From contig CAKUPC010000008.1 of NCBI GenBank assembly GCA_934675095.1, forward strand, positions 1-47,146: 47,146 nucleotides of DNA. Direction: 5' to 3'. This document shows, in pieces, positions 1 to 7,895 of the stretch (position 1 is its first letter; each line of letters begins with the position of its first letter). Source of the stretch: an uncultured Bacteroidales bacterium. Its GTDB lineage: Bacteria; Bacteroidota; Bacteroidia; Bacteroidales; UBA932. A program made the translations under genes and the position numbers. Under the pieces are notes generated by a model, which ran no database searches, was not told the origin of the DNA, and saw only the letters and a program-made list of their open reading frames with translations.

Positions 1-41
1 TCGCCTCGCTTATCCACCTGAACGACTAAGATTTGAATATG

Positions 42-78
42 AAAAAACGCCGCTCGGAATTGCCCGGGCGGCGTTTTT
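42..78 (-). terminator. Intrinsic terminator downstream of nifJ
   Basis: An A-run is followed by a GC-rich hairpin with arms ACGCCGC and GCGGCGT, then a T-run, so it could stop transcripts from either side. It lies 18 nt past the nifJ stop codon and would end that minus-strand transcript. Confidence 0.85.
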
Positions 79-95
79 CTATAGATGCTGTTTAC

Positions 96-3000
96 TTATT
101 TCGTAGCAAGTTTGCGGTAGTTCTCGTAGCGCACCTTTGCAAACTCCTCGGTCTTCTCAAGAAGCTCCGCAGCGTGCTCCGGATACATCTTGTAGAGGGA
201 CGCGAACCTCACCTCACCCTTCAGGAAGTCCTGGAACTTGCTCCAGTCCGGCTCCTTGGAGTCGAGCGTGAACGGATTCTGGTCAGTGCCTTCAAGAGCA
301 GGGTTGTACCTGTAGAGGTGCCAGTAGCCGCACTCGACGGCGAGCTTCTCCTCCTTCTGGCTGAGTCCCATGCCGGCCTTCAGACCATGGTTGATACATG
401 GAGCGTAGGCGATGAGGAGCGACGGTCCGTCGTAGGCCTCGGCTTCCTTGATGGCGTTGAAGTACTGAGCCGGAGAAGCGCCCATGGCAACCTGTGCCAC
501 ATAGACATATCCGTAGCTCATCGCCATCATTCCGAGGTCCTTCTTGCGCACCTTCTTGCCTGATGCTGCAAACTTCGCGATTGCTCCTGCAGGGGTAGCC
601 TTTGAAGACTGTCCGCCGGTGTTGGAATAAACCTCGGTGTCAAGGACGAGTATGTTCACGTTCTCGCCGGATGCAAGCACGTGGTCGAGTCCGCCGTATC
701 CGATGTCGTATGACGCGCCGTCACCGCCGATAATCCACTGGCTGCGTGCCGGGATGAACGACTTGTACTCAAGCAGCGCCTTGCAGGTGTCGCAGCCGCA
801 CGCCTCCATGAGAGGGACGAGCTTGTCGGCAACCTCGCGGGTAACCTTAGCGTCGTTCTTGTTCTCAAGCCACTGAGTGAAGAGAGCCTTCATCTCGTCA
901 GAGCAGCATGAGCATGAAAGCCCCTGCTCCATAAGCTTGGCCACGGTCATGCGCGCCCTGTCGGAGCCGAGCTTCATTCCGAGACCGAACTCGCAGAAGT
1001 CCTCGAACAGAGAGTTAGCCCAAGCCGGGCCGTGACCCTGGGCGTTCGTGCAGTATGGGGTTGCCGGGAATGACGCACCGTAGATGGATGAGCATCCCGT
1101 CGCGTTCGCGATCATCATGTGGTCGCCCCAGAGCTGGGTGATTGTCTTGATGTACGGAGTCTCGCCGCAGCCTGCGCAGGCGCCGGAGAACTCGAAGAGA
1201 GGCTGTGCGAACTGGGCGTTCTTCACATTGCCGCTCTTGTTGAGGATGTTCTCCTTGTAGCCGATGTGAGAGTGCAGCCAGTCGAAGTTCTCCTGCTCCT
1301 GAAGGTCGGTCTGGTATGAAACCATTTCGAGGGCCTTCTCCTTTGCAGGGCAGACATCGACGCAGTTGCCGCAGCCAGTACAGTCGGCGACAGAAACTGA
1401 AAGCGCGTAGGTGTATTCCTTGAGCTGTGCCTTCCCTGCAGCCTTCTTCACTGTAGCAGGAGCCTCTGCGGCCTCGGCTGCGGTGAGGATGAACGGACGG
1501 ATTGCTGCGTGAGGGCAGACAAACGCGCAGGTGTTGCACTGGATGCAGTTCTCGCTCTTCCACTCAGGAACCTTGACGGCCACGCCGCGCTTCTCGTATG
1601 CTGACGTTCCGTTAGGCATTGTGCCGTCCTGGATGTCGATGAACTTGCTTACAGGAAGCCTGTCTCCGCACTGTGCATTCACTTCGTCGGCAATCTCCTT
1701 GACAAATGCCGGCGCCAGACGGTCCTTGTGAGGATTCTCGAACTTCGCGGTGATGTTCTTCCAGTCGGCAGGAATCTCAACCTTGGTGTATTCGCCTCCG
1801 CGGTCAACCGCAGCGTAATTCATATTCACGACATTCTCGCCCTTCTTGCCGTAGCTCTTGAGGATGGCCTGCTTCATGTATGTGACTGCCTCCTCATAAG
1901 GAATGATGTTCGTGATTTTAAAGAACGCCGACTGGAGGATGGTGTTGGTTCTTCCTCCGAGTCCGATTTCAGCGGCAATCTTGGTCGCGTTGATGATGTA
2001 TAGGGAAATGTTCTTCCTTCCGATGATGCCCTTCACGTGCTCAGGAATCCTTTCGAGGGTTTCCTTCTCGTCCCAGAGGCTGTTGAGCAGGAGGGTACCG
2101 TTCTGCTTGATGCCGGCAAGCACGTCATACTTTGAAAGGTATGACGGAACGTGGCAGGCAACGAAGTCAGGGGTTGACACGAGGTATGGAGCCTTGATAG
2201 GGAGGTCTCCGAAACGCAGGTGTGAGCAGGTGTATCCGCCGGACTTCTTTGAGTCGTAGTCGAAGTAGCCCTGGGCATATTTCTGCGTGTGGTCACCGAT
2301 GATCTTGATCGTGTTCTTGTTTGCACCTACGGTACCGTCAGACCCGAGACCGAAGAACTTGCACTCGGTCGTGCCCGGCTTCATGATGGAGATTTCCTCC
2401 TTTACTGGGAGTGACTTGAACGTCACGTCATCGACGATGCCGATGGTGAAGTCTGTCTTAGGCTCGGCGAGTTCGAGGTTCTCATAGACGGCGACAATCT
2501 GTGCCGGAGTAGTGTCCTTTGAAGAAAGACCGTAGCGTCCTCCGACGATGAGAGGAGAGTTCTCCTGACCCTGGAAGAGAGCCTTGATGTCGAGGTAGAG
2601 AGGTTCTCCGAGAGAGCCCGGCTCCTTCGTCCTGTCGAGCACCGCGATTCTCTTCACGCTCTTAGGCAGCGCCTTGAGGAAATATTTCGCGGAGAACGGA
2701 CGGTAGAGGCGCACGATCATGAGGCCGACCTTCTTGCCCTCCTTCTCGAGGTGGTCGATGGTCTCCTTGATCGTCTCCGTGACTGAGCCCATGGCCACGA
2801 TGACGTTCTCTGCCTCAGGGTCTCCGTAGTAGTCGAACGGACGGTAGCTCCTGCCGGTGAGTTCGCTGATTTCGCCCATATACCTTGCCACGATGTCAGG
2901 AACAGCCTCGTACGCACCGTTGCATGCCTCGCGTGCCTGGAAATAGACGTCGCCGTTCTGTGCGGAACCGCGGGTTACAGGCGAGACAGGATTGAGCGCG

Positions 3001-3623
3001 CGCTCCCTGAACCTTGCGAGTGCCTTTGTGCTTATCATTCCCCTGAGCGCGTCCTCGTCGAGGAGCTCAATCTTCTGAATCTCGTGTGATGTGCGGAATC
3101 CATCGAAGAAATGGAGGAAAGGAATGCTTGACTTGATTGTCGAGAGGTGTGCCACCGCTGCGATGTCGAGAGCCTCCTGAACGGAAGCCGAGGCAATCAT
3201 CGCGAATCCCGTCTGGCGGCAGGCCATCACGTCCTGATGGTCACCGAAGATGGAAAGGGCGTGTGACGCGAGCGCACGTGCGGACACGTGGAACACGGTC
3301 GGAAGCTGCTCTCCGGCAATCTTGTACATGTTAGGAATCATAAGGAGAAGTCCCTGTGAAGCGGTGAACGTGGTCGTGAGCGCACCTGCCTGAAGCGAGC
3401 CGTGCACGGCTCCCGCGGCGCCGCCCTCGGACTGCATCTCAGTCACCTTCACGGTCTCCCCGAAGAGGTTTTTCTTGCCCTTCGCGGCCCACTCATCGAC
3501 ATATTCTGCCATGGTCGATGACGGCGTGATAGGATAGATTGCCGCGTGCTCACTGAACAGATAGGCCACGTGAGCGGCAGCGTAGTTTCCGTCACAAGTG
3601 ACGAATTTCTTTTCGTTTGCCAT
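96..3623 (-). CDS. nifJ: Pyruvate:ferredoxin (flavodoxin) oxidoreductase
   Basis: This cytoplasmic iron-sulfur, thiamine-diphosphate enzyme converts pyruvate, CoA and oxidised ferredoxin or flavodoxin to acetyl-CoA, CO2 and reduced carrier; it is central to anaerobic energy metabolism. The 1175-aa length is that of single-chain bacterial PFORs. In order one sees the N-terminal pyrimidine-binding domain beginning around residue 10 (ITPSSTMAE), the gamma-type domain around 420-630, two [4Fe-4S] motifs near residues 692 (CIQCNTCAFVCP) and 747 (CTGCGNCVDVCP), and the TPP domain near 962 (GDGASYDIGYGG, then NTGGQSS). The cysteines near 840 and the C-terminus are those of the extra cluster typical of PFOR. 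It is transcribed alone, from a plausible promoter at 3718-3749 to a terminator at 42-78. It is a host housekeeping gene outside the prophage. Function is secure by family. Confidence 0.97.
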   Translation of the reverse strand: MANEKKFVTCDGNYAAAHVAYLFSEHAAIYPITPSSTMAEYVDEWAAKGKKNLFGETVKVTEMQSEGGAAGAVHGSLQAGALTTTFTASQGLLLMIPNMYKIAGEQLPTVFHVSARALASHALSIFGDHQDVMACRQTGFAMIASASVQEALDIAAVAHLSTIKSSIPFLHFFDGFRTSHEIQKIELLDEDALRGMISTKALARFRERALNPVSPVTRGSAQNGDVYFQAREACNGAYEAVPDIVARYMGEISELTGRSYRPFDYYGDPEAENVIVAMGSVTETIKETIDHLEKEGKKVGLMIVRLYRPFSAKYFLKALPKSVKRIAVLDRTKEPGSLGEPLYLDIKALFQGQENSPLIVGGRYGLSSKDTTPAQIVAVYENLELAEPKTDFTIGIVDDVTFKSLPVKEEISIMKPGTTECKFFGLGSDGTVGANKNTIKIIGDHTQKYAQGYFDYDSKKSGGYTCSHLRFGDLPIKAPYLVSTPDFVACHVPSYLSKYDVLAGIKQNGTLLLNSLWDEKETLERIPEHVKGIIGRKNISLYIINATKIAAEIGLGGRTNTILQSAFFKITNIIPYEEAVTYMKQAILKSYGKKGENVVNMNYAAVDRGGEYTKVEIPADWKNITAKFENPHKDRLAPAFVKEIADEVNAQCGDRLPVSKFIDIQDGTMPNGTSAYEKRGVAVKVPEWKSENCIQCNTCAFVCPHAAIRPFILTAAEAAEAPATVKKAAGKAQLKEYTYALSVSVADCTGCGNCVDVCPAKEKALEMVSYQTDLQEQENFDWLHSHIGYKENILNKSGNVKNAQFAQPLFEFSGACAGCGETPYIKTITQLWGDHMMIANATGCSSIYGASFPATPYCTNAQGHGPAWANSLFEDFCEFGLGMKLGSDRARMTVAKLMEQGLSCSCCSDEMKALFTQWLENKNDAKVTREVADKLVPLMEACGCDTCKALLEYKSFIPARSQWIIGGDGASYDIGYGGLDHVLASGENVNILVLDTEVYSNTGGQSSKATPAGAIAKFAASGKKVRKKDLGMMAMSYGYVYVAQVAMGASPAQYFNAIKEAEAYDGPSLLIAYAPCINHGLKAGMGLSQKEEKLAVECGYWHLYRYNPALEGTDQNPFTLDSKEPDWSKFQDFLKGEVRFASLYKMYPEHAAELLEKTEEFAKVRYENYRKLATK

Positions 3624-3717
3624 AACTAATTAGTTAATATTGTTTTATAAAACGTGTTTTGTTTCGTTTCAATGCAATGCTCCGTGTGCGCTAACGGGAC
3701 GCATACCGAGATTATCG

Positions 3718-3749
3718 CAAAGTTACTCAAATTTTGCAGTTCATGAAAA
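3718..3749 (-). promoter_or_regulatory. Probable nifJ promoter
   Basis: On the minus strand TAACTTTG (3718-3725) fits the Bacteroidetes -7 consensus TAnnTTTG. A weaker -33 element (TTTTC, 3745-3749) lies 19 nt upstream. It would give an untranslated leader of roughly 90 nt before the nifJ ATG at 3623. Confidence 0.5.
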
Positions 3750-3918
3750 TATTTTCATTCATTTGCTTTTCCTTGGAAATGATTTCTGCAATCCACGGGT
3801 TTTCGGGAGTATGGCAGTGACGGTTGGAATGGATTTTGGAGAGCGTCGGCGGCTTCCGAATCTGCGACTCTATTTTTTTGTCTGCAATTCTGGTAGAGCC
3901 TGTTATACTGACTTTGTT

Positions 3919-4917
3919 ATGAAGATGGAATTTTTTTCCCTGATTATTGTCGCGCTGATTTCGGCGCTGGTGATTGCCCTTGTGCTGCTTGTCGTCGCTG
4001 GGGTCTGTTCGCTCTGCGGAGCGGTATCGTTCGGAACTGTTTTCGTGAAGGGGCTCTGGTCCATGCTGCTCATACCTGCTGTGATGATTTATGGCGGACT
4101 CGTTGAACGAAACCTGCTGACTGTCAAGAATGTTGATGTGCCCTCAGAGAAATTGCCTGAGACCTTTGACGGCTACCGTATAGTTCATATCTCCGACCTG
4201 CATCTGCGTTCGTTCCGCGGGCGTTCTGGTGCTCTGAAGCGTGCCGTTGAGAAGATAAATGCATTGGAACCTGACCTGATATGTTTTTCCGGGGATCTTG
4301 TGACCATGGCCTCAGCGGAAATTGAGCCGTTTCAGGACATTCTATCGTCGCTCAAGGCACGTGACGGAGTCGTTTCTGTGATGGGGAATCATGACTATTG
4401 TTCCTATAATCCGGACGAATCACTTGATAAGGACGATGAGGCCGCAAAGGTCAGGTCTGCCGAACGGAAGATGGGATGGCATCTGCTTGATGACGCTAAC
4501 TTCAGCATTGTCCGCGGCGGCCGCAGCCTGTCGGTGCTCGGCGTGCAGAACATCTCCGCATCACGTCAGTTTCAAAGCTATGGTGACCTCGTAAAGGCAA
4601 TGGCCGGAGCAGACGGGGAGTATAAGATACTCGTCTCACACGACCCGACCCATTGGCGTCAGGAAGTGCTTGGCAGACAAGATGTTGGCCTTGTGCTGTC
4701 GGGACATACACACGCGATGCAGCTCTCCCTTTTCGGCTGGTGCCCGAGCCGCTATATGTTCCGTGAATATCGTGGACTTTATTCGGAGACGACGGATTTC
4801 GGCACTCAGTACATATATGTCAATCCGGGGCTCGGTGAAACGATATTTCCGCTCCGTATAGGCGTTGTTCCCGAAATCTCGCTGATTACCTTGCGCAGTC
4901 CGGTGTCTGAACACTGA
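3919..4917 (+). CDS. Membrane-anchored metallophosphoesterase (YkuE/YaeI-like)
   Basis: A calcineurin-like phosphoesterase of 332 aa. The N-terminus has two hydrophobic stretches (about residues 5-30 and 40-60), so the catalytic domain is probably held at the membrane. The metal-binding motifs occur in the family order: DLH in ISDLHL near residue 92, GDL near 127, GNHD near 155, SHD near 240 and GHTH near 261. Relatives include UDP-2,3-diacylglucosamine pyrophosphatase-like and YkuE-like enzymes that hydrolyse lipid-linked phosphoesters, but the substrate cannot be told from sequence. The reading frame is open back to 3640; the internal ATG at 3919 is chosen because the upstream part codes for a non-hydrophobic, unlikely leader and the membrane segment begins right after this ATG. 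It is host DNA, divergent from nifJ. Confidence 0.9.
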   Translation: MKMEFFSLIIVALISALVIALVLLVVAGVCSLCGAVSFGTVFVKGLWSMLLIPAVMIYGGLVERNLLTVKNVDVPSEKLPETFDGYRIVHISDLHLRSFRGRSGALKRAVEKINALEPDLICFSGDLVTMASAEIEPFQDILSSLKARDGVVSVMGNHDYCSYNPDESLDKDDEAAKVRSAERKMGWHLLDDANFSIVRGGRSLSVLGVQNISASRQFQSYGDLVKAMAGADGEYKILVSHDPTHWRQEVLGRQDVGLVLSGHTHAMQLSLFGWCPSRYMFREYRGLYSETTDFGTQYIYVNPGLGETIFPLRIGVVPEISLITLRSPVSEH

Positions 4918-5036
4918 ATCTCTTCTGAAAATATGAGTAGATTGCAAATTATTTCATAGTACCGCGGAGCGGTATGAAGCAGTTTATTCCTTTCGTATTT
5001 CTAAGTTCCTGCTTGGCGGAATGCCCGTATGATTAT

Positions 5037-5053
5037 GCGGAGAGAAGGAGATT
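5037..5053. repeat. attL core (17 bp)
   Basis: GCGGAGAGAAGGAGATT is identical to 46586-46602, where it forms the 3' end of tRNA-Ser. The flanks then diverge, except for a further GATT two bases upstream in both copies. This marks the left junction with the host. Confidence 0.88.
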
Positions 5054-5166
5054 TTTGCAGGGGCCTCCGTTTGGTCTAACTTATTCATAATCAATCGCTA
5101 ACTTTTGGTGATTATTGGTATTTTCGGCTATTTTTCGTTAATTTTGTCCCGTTACAGCTCCGGGAC

Positions 5167-5198
5167 GGCGGAGAGTAAAAATCTCTCCGCCAACTTTT
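5167..5198 (+). terminator. Hairpin with T-run just inside attL
   Basis: Perfect 9-bp arms GGCGGAGAG and CTCTCCGCC around a 7-nt loop are followed by AACTTTTT. It may insulate the prophage from host transcription. The arm repeats GCGGAGAG, the first 8 bases of the att core 130 bp away, so it could also belong to the recombination site. Confidence 0.55.
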
Positions 5199-5263
5199 TA
5201 GAGCATTTGTAACATCATTGTTTATGCTTAAATTTTCCATAAATTCATAAAAATTGTTGCTTT

Positions 5264-5929
5264 ATGTGTTACGAAAAAGATGCTGAAAAGTGTTCGAAAA
5301 AGTCCTTTGCCAAGGTTTTGAAATCCATTTGGCGAAAGCTCCTGAGGAAGCCATCCAAGCAAGTCGAGGAATCTGTTCCTAAACCGGAGTTTACCAAGCC
5401 GGAGTTCTGGGAGAAGGTGGATGAGGAAGTTCTTGATTTGGCGTACGCGGAAGCCCACAAAGAACTTGAGTCCCAACTGGGCGCCTACAGGCAAATCACC
5501 AGAGTCAGCAATGTCTTCCTTGGGTGGATGGTCGGAGGCATCATTTCTCTTTCGGCGGCAGTGGTTGTCCTCTATCCCGAAGGCTGGAACACTACGCTTA
5601 TAATGGCCGTGTATGCCCTCGCAATGCTTGTCGTTCCGTCTTTGATTATCATCTTCGGCATACAGTTCGGACAGGTAAATTATGATCCGGGAGCCGAGCC
5701 GAAATGCCTTCTGTTTGACAAAATGTGCGGTTGGTTGCTCGGGCAAAGCCAGGGAAGCCAATCGCGCGCATTCAAGGTTGCTGCCTTGGACAATATGCAG
5801 GGCTGGATAGATAAAAACCGCGTCTGGAATAACAGGCGAATAGATTGCTATCACTGGGCTGTCTGGGTTTTTATTGCCGAACTTATTGCCGGGATTGTCC
5901 TGTTCTGTGTGCTTTCCTCAGCCTGTTAG
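5264..5929 (+). CDS. Membrane protein of unknown function next to attL
   Basis: I do not recognise the family. The 221-aa product has a basic, lysine-rich N-terminus (residues 1-45), an acidic amphipathic stretch (45-75), two adjacent hydrophobic segments (about 77-98 and 104-128), a soluble part, and a third hydrophobic segment at the extreme C-terminus (about 194-217). The layout of paired helices plus a terminal helix is reminiscent of small membrane effectors, but no diagnostic motif is present. It lies between attL and the repressor, pointing away from the host, a common place for genes expressed in the lysogen. A role in superinfection exclusion or lysogenic conversion is only inference from position. 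The ATG at 5264 is the first in the frame. Confidence 0.75.
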   Translation: MCYEKDAEKCSKKSFAKVLKSIWRKLLRKPSKQVEESVPKPEFTKPEFWEKVDEEVLDLAYAEAHKELESQLGAYRQITRVSNVFLGWMVGGIISLSAAVVVLYPEGWNTTLIMAVYALAMLVVPSLIIIFGIQFGQVNYDPGAEPKCLLFDKMCGWLLGQSQGSQSRAFKVAALDNMQGWIDKNRVWNNRRIDCYHWAVWVFIAELIAGIVLFCVLSSAC

Positions 5930-6038
5930 CGCCTTTTCATCGGAGGTCGTTCCGTCCGCCTGTTCGGTTCTCTTGGACTCTGAGGAATCTCATTTTCATC
6001 GGATTTTGTATTCATAACCTTATAGTTTTTAGTTCTCA

Positions 6039-6485
6039 TTACCGTTTGGAGAGGATGTCCAGCAGTTGCTTTATCTGGGCGTCCTTCTCCTTTATCTGGG
6101 CGTCCTTCTCCTTTATGCGCTCGTCGAGGAGTTCGATTTGAGCCTTCAGGACATCCGGGGAGTCGGAGTAATAGTGGCGGTTGTCGATGGGAGAATTATT
6201 CAAATGGTTCTGACCTTGAATTATGATGCCAGAAGTATTATCCCCAACTTTTTGTTCGACAATTCCTGAAATGTTGCCTTTACCGGTGAGTAGGTAGTCG
6301 GTATTGATGTTCGGGAATTTTTCTTGAATTTTTGCCACCATGGCTTTTGATATTCCGCATTTTCCCGACTTTATGTCATAAAAAACTTGCGGAGTATTCA
6401 GCCCAAGAGCCAATGATAACTGACGGGCATTCATATTCAAGTATGTGAGCAATTCTTCAAGTATTTGTTTATCAATCTTTTCCAT
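6039..6485 (-). CDS. CI-like phage repressor, HTH plus coiled-coil tail
   Basis: A 148-aa DNA-binding protein. Residues 10-60 form a helix-turn-helix of the XRE/CI type (NARQLSLALGLNTPQVFYDI, then the KCGISKAMVAKI recognition region). The last 35 residues are a charged coiled coil containing a perfect heptad repeat (IKEKDAQ twice), encoded by a 21-bp tandem repeat near 6070-6115. There is no peptidase domain, so induction would not follow the LexA-type self-cleavage route unless a partner is involved. It is transcribed away from the early genes, and the 11-bp-arm palindrome at 6516-6546 in the divergent spacer is the natural operator. Expected role: keeping the early promoter off in the lysogen and binding its own control region. 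The family assignment is firm; the operator link is inference. Confidence 0.85.
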   Translation of the reverse strand: MEKIDKQILEELLTYLNMNARQLSLALGLNTPQVFYDIKSGKCGISKAMVAKIQEKFPNINTDYLLTGKGNISGIVEQKVGDNTSGIIIQGQNHLNNSPIDNRHYYSDSPDVLKAQIELLDERIKEKDAQIKEKDAQIKQLLDILSKR

Positions 6486-6515
6486 ATTTTTCTAAATTTC
6501 TAAAGAAAATATATT

Positions 6516-6555
6516 GAATAATTCTTGCTTGATTAAAGAATTATTCTTTACTTTG
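6516..6555 (+). promoter_or_regulatory. Early promoter with palindromic operator
   Basis: GAATAATTCTT (6516-6526) and AAGAATTATTC (6536-6546) are perfect 11-bp inverted arms separated by 9 nt. They overlap a probable rightward promoter: TTG at 6525-6527, then 20 nt, then TTACTTTG at 6548-6555 (one base from TAnnTTTG). Repressor bound here would cover the promoter spacer. The repressor gene reads out on the other side. Confidence 0.7.
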
Positions 6556-6646
6556 CATCCGAAATGATAATAAATAAATAAACAAATAAATATATAAATA
6601 AATAAAGATTGTAAAGGTAAGTAAAATTCTTAACACTCACAAAGTT

Positions 6647-6928
6647 ATGTTGATAGACCAAGACAGCAGAGGATTGATGATTATCTCGGACATCACGAGG
6701 AGTGACGCTCTCTTGCTCAAGAAGGCCGTGAAGCTGTTGCTTCCGGAGCTGGAGAGGGAGCGGGAAAAGGAAAGCCGCAACTGGGTGACCTCCCGGGCGC
6801 ATTTCGACTTCCTGACAAAGCACAACATCGCGATAGACCGGTGCAGCACTCTCGTAAGGGCGGTGAACCTCTTCTTTCCGGCTAGCGGAAAGAAGCCGGA
6901 GACGGTCGGCGAGGTCGATTGCGAATAG
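6647..6928 (+). CDS. Small early phage protein, unknown
   Basis: First gene of the rightward early operon, 93 aa, mostly helical and charged (LLPELEREREKESRNW around residues 32-47). No known domain is recognised. The position immediately downstream of the repressor-controlled promoter fits a regulatory or Cro-like early protein, but no clear helix-turn-helix is seen. The leader before it is an A-rich run of AAAT tetranucleotides with no Shine-Dalgarno site, as usual in this phylum. Confidence 0.7.
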   Translation: MLIDQDSRGLMIISDITRSDALLLKKAVKLLLPELEREREKESRNWVTSRAHFDFLTKHNIAIDRCSTLVRAVNLFFPASGKKPETVGEVDCE

Positions 6929-6981
6929 CGCTCTTTAAGGAAGACATCTTATTAGAAACAACGGTAACATTTTAAAGACAA

Positions 6982-7242
6982 ATGATTATGAAAACTGAAG
7001 ACATCTTGAAATTTCTGGAAGAATGGGCGGACGAATGCGACGGCGGGTTTGCCATTGCGTTCGGTCAGATGGGGGAGGATGAACGGGTGAGCGGAAATAT
7101 GCTTGCCTACGGGGACGAAAAGCTCCAGCTCGCGTGCCTCGACGTTCTGACAAAGGGGACGATGGGACGCTACAGGCGACTCCTCATGGATAAGTTCCCG
7201 TCTGAAAAAGGCTACAGATACAATGTAGGCGTAAGGCCATAA
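6982..7242 (+). CDS. Small early phage protein, unknown
   Basis: An 86-aa acidic protein that follows the previous gene after 53 nt and is probably co-transcribed with it. The start could equally be the in-frame ATG at 6988 (MKTEDILKF). No motif identifies it. The sequence (ILKFLEEWADECDGGFAIAF) suggests a small soluble alpha/beta fold. The gene ends 122 nt before the tmRNA-like RNA, with two tandem hairpins in between. Confidence 0.65.
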   Translation: MIMKTEDILKFLEEWADECDGGFAIAFGQMGEDERVSGNMLAYGDEKLQLACLDVLTKGTMGRYRRLLMDKFPSEKGYRYNVGVRP

Positions 7243-7317
7243 ATACGTTGGAGATACCATAACATACAACGACCCTGTGAGCCGCAGTGATGCGCCGGGC
7301 AGGTTTTAAGAAGACAT

Positions 7318-7358
7318 GACGCTCCGGAAAGACGGAGTGACGCCCCGGAAAGACGGGG
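7318..7358 (+). repeat. Two tandem hairpins with identical GAAAGA loops and covarying stems
   Basis: The unit GACGCTCCGGAAAGACGGAG is followed at once by a second copy in which one stem pair has changed from T-A to C-G: CTCCG/CGGAG (7322-7326, 7333-7337) and CCCCG/CGGGG (7343-7347, 7354-7358). Both loops read GAAAGA. The compensating change indicates that the RNA structure is kept. They end 5 nt before the tmRNA-like acceptor stem and may belong to its precursor. Confidence 0.6.
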
Positions 7359-7363
7359 AATTT

Positions 7364-7687
7364 GGGGACGCAGGCCGCACGGGCGGCAGAAATGCGCAAG
7401 TTCATCGAAATACGGTACACAGCTCATCGAAAAATGTAGGCTTGAGTTTCATAGCAGTGGTGAAGGGTTATAATGCGTGATTCCCCTTGCGTTTACCATC
7501 GCGCATAACGCCTCGGACACCATCAGCCTCGCGGCTCAAGATCTCGCAGACGGCCAATGCCGGAAGCGCGTGAAGAGGGGCGAAAGCCCGAATCGTCGAA
7601 TCTGGTACGATGAGCGAGTCGGGAATCTGGAACGATGAACGAGTCGATATATCTGCAACAGAGGGTTCGACTCCCTCCGTCCCCACA
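7364..7687 (+). ncRNA. tmRNA-like structured RNA
   Basis: No convincing protein gene occupies this 324-nt stretch, and it shows nested tRNA-like pairing. GGGGACG (7364-7370) pairs perfectly with CGTCCCC (7678-7684). Directly inside the 3' arm is a textbook T-arm: GAGGG, loop TTCGACT, CCCTC (7661-7677), matching the TTCRANY loop rule. A 5-bp hairpin (7374-7378 with 7383-7387) sits in the D-arm position. Two further 8-bp helices nest in order: GTTCATCG 7400-7407 with 7633-7640, and GCTCATCG 7422-7429 with 7608-7615. A 9-bp hairpin (7473-7481 with 7498-7506) encloses a stop codon, as helix 5 does in tmRNA. A possible tag frame 7454-7480 reads AVVKGYNA-stop; the alternative frame reads GEGL-stop. 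Against a plain tmRNA: the conserved D-domain TTYGACA is missing and the tag lacks an LAA end. The 3' end is ACA, so CCA would have to be added. It is probably processed from the early transcript. Confidence 0.6.
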
Positions 7688-7706
7688 AATTTTAATTGTT
7701 CAAAAT

Positions 7707-7889
7707 ATGGCAAAGACGAACTACAGAGCAAGAATCACGGCTCTCCAGCCGGGCGAGGCGGTCACGATACGCGGCTGCAAGATTTCCATCATCAGGGCGA
7801 CCGCATCAAGCGTGTCAAGGGATCTCGACCGCGTCTATTCCGTTTCGGCGGTCAAGGGACAGCCGATTACAGTTTCACGAGTAAAGTAG
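7707..7889 (+). CDS. Small basic phage protein, unknown
   Basis: A 60-aa basic protein starting MAKTNYRAR. The frame is open further upstream, but that part lies inside the tmRNA-like RNA, so the ATG at 7707, 20 nt after the RNA, is preferred. The sequence is beta-rich (EAVTIRGCKISIIR) with no known domain. Its position in the early operon suggests a nucleic-acid-binding or regulatory role, which is only inference. Confidence 0.6.
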   Translation: MAKTNYRARITALQPGEAVTIRGCKISIIRATASSVSRDLDRVYSVSAVKGQPITVSRVK

Positions 7890-7895
7890 GCGGCC

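Noticed and set aside
3640..3918. N-terminal extension of the metallophosphoesterase
   Set aside because: The extra 93 residues have no signal or domain character and overlap the nifJ promoter region; the internal ATG precedes the membrane helix.
5228..5854. Long minus-strand frame (208 codons) opposite the attL-side membrane protein
   Set aside because: It mirrors the plus-strand gene, which has clear membrane segments and a normal start; the minus product has no coherent features.
6039..6485. LexA-like self-cleaving repressor
   Set aside because: The C-terminus is a coiled coil with no serine-lysine peptidase motifs.
7661..7687. Ordinary tRNA gene suggested by the T-arm at 7661-7677
   Set aside because: No anticodon arm lies within normal tRNA distance; the matching acceptor strand is 290 nt away, as in tmRNA.
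7468..7731. Protein frames crossing the structured RNA at 7364-7687
   Set aside because: They conflict with the nested helices, lack good starts and have no family likeness; the RNA explanation accounts for the region better.
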